This document shows, piece after piece, positions 39,301 through 42,672 of a DNA stretch of 42,672 bases. The stretch is from Planctomycetota bacterium. Its GTDB lineage: Bacteria > Planctomycetota > Planctomycetia > Pirellulales > Lacipirellulaceae. Under the pieces are notes generated by a model, which worked only from the letters and a program-made list of their open reading frames with translations, did no database searches and was not told the origin of the DNA. The stretch is from positions 1 through 42,672 of the forward strand of contig JAKOXH010000046.1 of NCBI GenBank assembly GCA_029781135.1, in the 5' to 3' direction. The first letter of the stretch is position 1. Every line of letters begins with the position of its first letter. A program made the translations under genes and the position numbers.

Positions 39301-41200
39301 AGCCGTTTGTGAGCATACGTTTCGTTTTCCGGGTGTTGAATTGATCTAGCACCGTGAGCGGATTGGGCTGGCAGCCAACGGAATCGGCAAGCGGTACGTC
39401 CAAGAATGGTCGCCAAGCATCGCCCCACGTCTTTTGCATTCGCTCGCGTTGGGCGTCCGTATGCCGGTAATATACTCGCAAGAATCTCCCTTTGCGAGAC
39501 CTTCTCTGTAGCGTTGCCCACGCCACGAACTCGCTACGTTGTTGCTGGCTCTTGAACCGAAATGTACCAGCGGCTTCCACGGCAGCCAACCACTGCTCGA
39601 AATTATCATCGTGGACTTCTGGATCGAAACACTTCTCTAGCGGGTCGGGATAACCCCGGCTGTACACTTCAATCTTTTCAATGAACTCAGCTAGATGGCC
39701 GTTCAATCTCAACCGCATATCATGGCTGTCGAGCGACTTCCGCAACGTGTCGATGTTTTTCTGCCATTCTTCAAAGCTGGTCTGGGCACTCGTGAGCCGT
39801 TGCAATTCCTGACGAGCCGTGGTTAAGTGTTTTTCCTTGCCCGCTTGTCCGGTTTCCAACGCCACGATTTTCGCCTCGTAAGAATCCCTTCTCTTGGCGT
39901 CCTTGGTACGGCCAATCTGATCCTCGAAATTGGCAATCTGTTCTTTGATGTCCTCAAGCTCGGCGGACAGCGTTTCAATGGTGGTGTGTGTAGCTCGGAT
40001 CAACTTCTGTTGTTGACTCTTCGCTGGCAGAATTTGGTCCACTCGCAACCGTTTGCAATGCTCCAAAATGGCGTCCTCGCATAACTTGTACGGTACGCTT
40101 GGGGCATTGCACTCTAGCTTCTTACTACGACGCCGTTTGATGCAATGAAGAATTTGGGTCGTGCCATCGTTGTGGTGCCTGAACTTGCCACCGCAATACG
40201 GGCAATGACAAAGACCTTGCAGAAGATTCTGTAACTTGTCGTTGCGGCCACCTTTCGCGTTGCCGTTCGACTTCGCCAGAATTTGCTGAACGCGAAGAAA
40301 CAAACCGCGGTCAACTGCCGTGGGGTAATAATCCGCAATCACGTCACCTTCTGGCACACGTTCCCCCAACTGACCGCCAATCAACTGACCGGGTTGCTTG
40401 TCGCCGATCAATGCGCGATTCCGCAGACAGCGGTAGACGTAAGCATTCGTCCATCCTCCCGATGGCTGCCACGGCGCTTTCGCATTTAACTCTCTCGCAA
40501 TGGTCGTAGAACCAACTTTCGGCGTTTTCTCCTTCCGCTGGAATAGCAGCGTAAATGCCTTTTTGGCTCCATCGTGCAGAACTTTTTTGCCCGCAACCAC
40601 TTTGATCCAATGCGGGTGTTTGGCGTCAAGCAATTCCTTGGTGCCAGCACGAACGTCCTTACGGCGTTGCTGCCATCCAGCCAATGCCAGATCACTTTTA
40701 CGTTTTGATTCACGATGGGCACGTTTGATTTCGCCGTACAACTCGCCAATCGTATCATCGGCATTGTCGGTCGAATACACCTCGTGAAGATCATCGACAT
40801 AGATACTGATGTCCTTCTCGATGATACCGAACAAAATTAACTTCAAGCCTTTCAACGGATTCTGCCGGGTCAGCCGATCAATCGACTCGACCCATAAGAC
40901 TGAGCCGGGGGCAATCACTCCGGTTTCGATTGCCGCTAAGAATTTGCCCAACGCACCTCTGGCAACATTGTCCCCGTGGTAAGCGCTTAAACCTTCGTCG
41001 AACATTCGCAGCGTTTCATTGAACGGCAGACCGACTTTGGCAGCGTACTTGCGGGCACGGTTTTCAGAATCATCGTCACCTTGTTGCCGGCGCTTAGAAC
41101 CACCACTGGCTTGGCGACTAAACGAGAATCTGCCGTAATCATAAACCTGGGGGCCGGTGTCGGCTGGGGCGATGGGCTTGGCTCTAACTTTGGTAGCCAT
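39299..41200 (-). CDS. Large serine recombinase
   Basis: A 633-residue site-specific recombinase. The catalytic Ser26 is in YDYGRFSFSRQ, followed by the family's WVESIDRLTRQNP block. The recombinase domain follows (near TIARELNAKAPW to YRCLRNRALIG), then a zinc ribbon (CHCPYCGGKF and CIKRRRSKKLEC), then a coiled coil of about 90 residues (IETLSAELEDIKEQIANFED and on), as in integrases that do integration and excision. I chose ATG 41200 with AGGGAG upstream; a TTG at 41266 also stays open but has no better site. Its stop is almost exactly at the element's left end, so the attachment site would lie just past the gene, as is usual for such integrases. Confidence 0.9.
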   Translation of the reverse strand: MATKVRAKPIAPADTGPQVYDYGRFSFSRQASGGSKRRQQGDDDSENRARKYAAKVGLPFNETLRMFDEGLSAYHGDNVARGALGKFLAAIETGVIAPGSVLWVESIDRLTRQNPLKGLKLILFGIIEKDISIYVDDLHEVYSTDNADDTIGELYGEIKRAHRESKRKSDLALAGWQQRRKDVRAGTKELLDAKHPHWIKVVAGKKVLHDGAKKAFTLLFQRKEKTPKVGSTTIARELNAKAPWQPSGGWTNAYVYRCLRNRALIGDKQPGQLIGGQLGERVPEGDVIADYYPTAVDRGLFLRVQQILAKSNGNAKGGRNDKLQNLLQGLCHCPYCGGKFRHHNDGTTQILHCIKRRRSKKLECNAPSVPYKLCEDAILEHCKRLRVDQILPAKSQQQKLIRATHTTIETLSAELEDIKEQIANFEDQIGRTKDAKRRDSYEAKIVALETGQAGKEKHLTTARQELQRLTSAQTSFEEWQKNIDTLRKSLDSHDMRLRLNGHLAEFIEKIEVYSRGYPDPLEKCFDPEVHDDNFEQWLAAVEAAGTFRFKSQQQRSEFVAWATLQRRSRKGRFLRVYYRHTDAQRERMQKTWGDAWRPFLDVPLADSVGCQPNPLTVLDQFNTRKTKRMLTNG

Positions 41201-41206
41201 CAGATT

Positions 41207-41263
41207 GTCTCCCTGGTCCCCCTGCTGGCTGAAAAATGGCGGCTGCTCGGCACCCAGGGAGAC
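41207..41263. promoter_or_regulatory. Inverted repeat at the recombinase start
   Basis: GTCTCCCTGG (41207-41216) and CCAGGGAGAC (41254-41263) are perfect 10-bp inverted repeats across a 37-bp spacer. The inner arm contains the recombinase ribosome binding site, so a hairpin in the mRNA would hide it, or a protein bound to both arms could block it. Confidence 0.55.
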
Positions 41264-41811
41264 CAATAGAGAATCCAGCCGAGCACGGGTTGCAATCCCG
41301 CTGCCGCCATGATGATTTTACCGCGTTTGCGTCATTCCGTCCGCACCATACGCCAATTTGTCGTAGCTGTCATTCAACCCGGCAATTCAAGCCCATTTTC
41401 GACCGCCAGACCGGCCAATCGACGGCTCGCCACAGCCCCCAGCAGCCCCGTATAAGCGTTCCGATCCGTTCGGACGTATCCGTAGCCATAGTGGCCGTTT
41501 GTTCACCATTTCGATAGCTCATTCTGGGGGTTGTTGTGTCGGCCATTGGTGGGGTATTGGTTCGGCGTCGATGGCCAGCGGACAATGATTCAGAAACCGC
41601 AGACCATCGACCGCGTTACCGCGCATGCCGTTTCTAAAGTACATGGCCGAACCTAATTGTTTTCTGGGTGGGGGTTATGGGAGCAATGCCGAATGCGTCC
41701 TTGCGGGTCAAAAGAAGAAAACAACCTTCAGCCGCTCGACCTAGCCAATCGGTTGTAGAAAGGACAGGTAAAAACAACCGATTCCAGCCACGCACTGGCC
41801 CACCCTTATTT
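41264..41811. other. Element-internal stretch without a recognised gene
   Basis: About 550 bp between the recombinase and the next gene. It contains a perfect 10-bp inverted repeat AATCGGTTGT (41747-41756) / ACAACCGATT (41774-41783), 29 bp beyond the 3' end of the 155-residue gene. No supported coding frame. Confidence 0.45.
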
Positions 41812-42279
41812 CTAACTAGCCGCTCGTTTTTTCTGCATGGTCGAAAGCGGGATTAAGTGTTCTTGGCACGTTGGGCAATCGCGGTTCACCGTTGGCTGCG
41901 CTTGCTTACGATGATCTTCGACTTTGCGAAACGTGCTCGGCAGCGGCAAATGGTCCTTGTTGTCCGAATGCGAAGCCGCTTCGTATTTCACTTCCACGTT
42001 GCGTACCAGCGTGCTCGGATGCTCCAATGCTTCCTGCTTTGCACACTCTTGCAGCAGACTGAGCACGCGGCTTTCGCTCCATTCTCCGCACTGCGGTTGC
42101 AGCACGTTCAATTCTGGTTTGACTCGGTGTTCCATTTTCCCATCGTTGCCCTCGTTGTTCACAAGCGCGGAATTCTGTTTTGCTTCCACTGCACGTTGGA
42201 TTTCCTCCAGCGATGCCCACTCGTTACGCCCAACGTGGACGTAGCCATCGGCTGTCACTGCGATTTCGTTCGTGTTCAT
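41812..42279 (-). CDS. Element protein of unknown function
   Basis: A 155-residue acidic soluble protein starting MNTNEIAVTADGYVHVGRNE, with a CPTC pair near the C terminus (NRDCPTCQEHLIPLS) that could bind zinc together with another protein or chain. I recognise no family. GAGG lies 9 bp before the ATG. It follows the next gene upstream by only 15 bp, so the two form an operon. Confidence 0.6.
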   Translation of the reverse strand: MNTNEIAVTADGYVHVGRNEWASLEEIQRAVEAKQNSALVNNEGNDGKMEHRVKPELNVLQPQCGEWSESRVLSLLQECAKQEALEHPSTLVRNVEVKYEAASHSDNKDHLPLPSTFRKVEDHRKQAQPTVNRDCPTCQEHLIPLSTMQKKRAAS

Positions 42280-42294
42280 AAAAACCTCGATCTG

Positions 42295-42651
42295 TTAAAG
42301 TTTGATGCTTTCAACAGCGCTTTGGAATTGTGCCTGTTGGGTTTGTTGTTCAATGTCGATTGCCTCGCTTTCACGAAGCCATTCGGGTGTAAGCTGCTGC
42401 AACTCGCGTCTGTGCCTCGCATAACGTGAGCGCAGCAGCCGGGCTTTGTTCTGCAATGCTCGCAAGTGTTGCAAGCGATCTTCGTCCGTGTACAACTTGG
42501 CCCATTCATCGCGTCTTTTACCCGAACCTTGCAGCCATCCCTTGAATTCCTCGAATTCAGACGTGGCTTGTTCGGCCATCACTTGGTGGAATCTGGTGAC
42601 TAGCTGGGCACATTCATACTCATTTTCCGGTGGTGGTGACAAAATGCCCAT
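42295..42651 (-). CDS. Helical protein of unknown function, possibly 5'-partial
   Basis: A 118-residue charged, mostly helical protein (RLQHLRALQNKARLLRSRYA), perhaps a short coiled coil. The ATG at 42651 lacks a good ribosome binding site and the frame remains open to the window edge, so the gene may start outside. It is upstream of the 155-residue gene in the same operon. No family recognised. Confidence 0.5.
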   Translation of the reverse strand: MGILSPPPENEYECAQLVTRFHQVMAEQATSEFEEFKGWLQGSGKRRDEWAKLYTDEDRLQHLRALQNKARLLRSRYARHRRELQQLTPEWLRESEAIDIEQQTQQAQFQSAVESIKL

Positions 42652-42672
42652 CGAATTATTCTCGGCTGTGGC

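Larger units (their letters stand above)
39298..42672. mobile_element. Integrated element with a large serine recombinase (left end; runs off the window)
   Basis: The element begins within the GHTHGGQ codons of the metallophosphoesterase gene, where GGGCAATGGGCAATG contains a short direct repeat. All genes seen lie on the minus strand: the recombinase next to the left end, then two unknown genes. The right end and the rest of the host gene are outside the window. G+C is visibly lower than in the flanking DNA. Confidence 0.75.

Overview
The window looks like a chromosomal segment of a Planctomycetota bacterium, most likely of the Pirellulales. No marker gene was available, so this is inferred from protein style: a secreted caspase-like protein with an EF-hand, a threonine/valine/tyrosine-rich exported protein, small planctomycete-type membrane proteins, moderately high G+C, and very many short palindromic repeats at gene borders. 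Gene density is ordinary for a bacterium and no prophage structural genes are seen.

Layout. 1-1282: palindromic repeat and a 5'-truncated RepA-like ATPase remnant. 1660-14959: a locus that can account for reductive pyrimidine (uracil/thymine) catabolism: dihydropyrimidinase, a PreA/DPYD-type dihydropyrimidine dehydrogenase subunit, a class III aminotransferase, an NCS1 nucleobase permease, a beta-ureidopropionase-type amidohydrolase and methylmalonate-semialdehyde dehydrogenase. It is interrupted by a lipoprotein, a terminal-repeat-bounded GxxExxY nuclease-like gene, an SdpR/SdpI-like autoregulated operon, and a REP-associated tyrosine transposase (RAYT) with its REP palindromes. 15149-17182: a TIM-barrel sugar isomerase and a UbiA-type prenyltransferase, each preceded by a MITE-like nested inverted repeat whose outer arms match the GxxExxY element. 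17191-26494: sugar and polyol genes: galactokinase, a sodium/solute symporter with a small membrane partner, an inositol-monophosphatase-like enzyme, UDP-glucose 4-epimerase, glycerol facilitator and glycerol kinase. 26728-34536: exported caspase-like protein, RecQ helicase, and an envelope glycan set (GT39-type transferase, GT2 transferase, methyltransferase). 34592-38452: a DUF104-like small protein, tRNA-Ser(CGA), several small unknown genes including a possible orphan toxin tip with immunity gene, a Trm112-like protein and a HIT protein. 38636 to the end: a metallophosphoesterase gene broken at its GHTHGGQ motif by an integrated element that carries a large serine recombinase and two unknown genes; the element runs off the right edge.

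Working together. The pyrimidine locus gives uptake (NCS1), reduction, ring opening, decarbamoylation, transamination and oxidative CoA-acylation of the semialdehyde, so that uracil would end as acetyl-CoA and thymine as propionyl-CoA. galK and galE belong to the Leloir pathway (no galT is seen here), and glpF/glpK take up and phosphorylate glycerol.

The most distinctive signal is the repeat ecology. I see (i) a GxxExxY PD-(D/E)XK-like gene inside terminal inverted repeats whose arms recur as empty MITE-like elements, (ii) a RAYT with dispersed REPs and a truncated duplicate of the neighbouring gene's start, (iii) palindromic repeats inserted in frame within galK and glpF, and (iv) a serine-recombinase element in a conserved enzyme motif. 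All functional statements come from reading the sequence and knowledge of the families; no database search was run.
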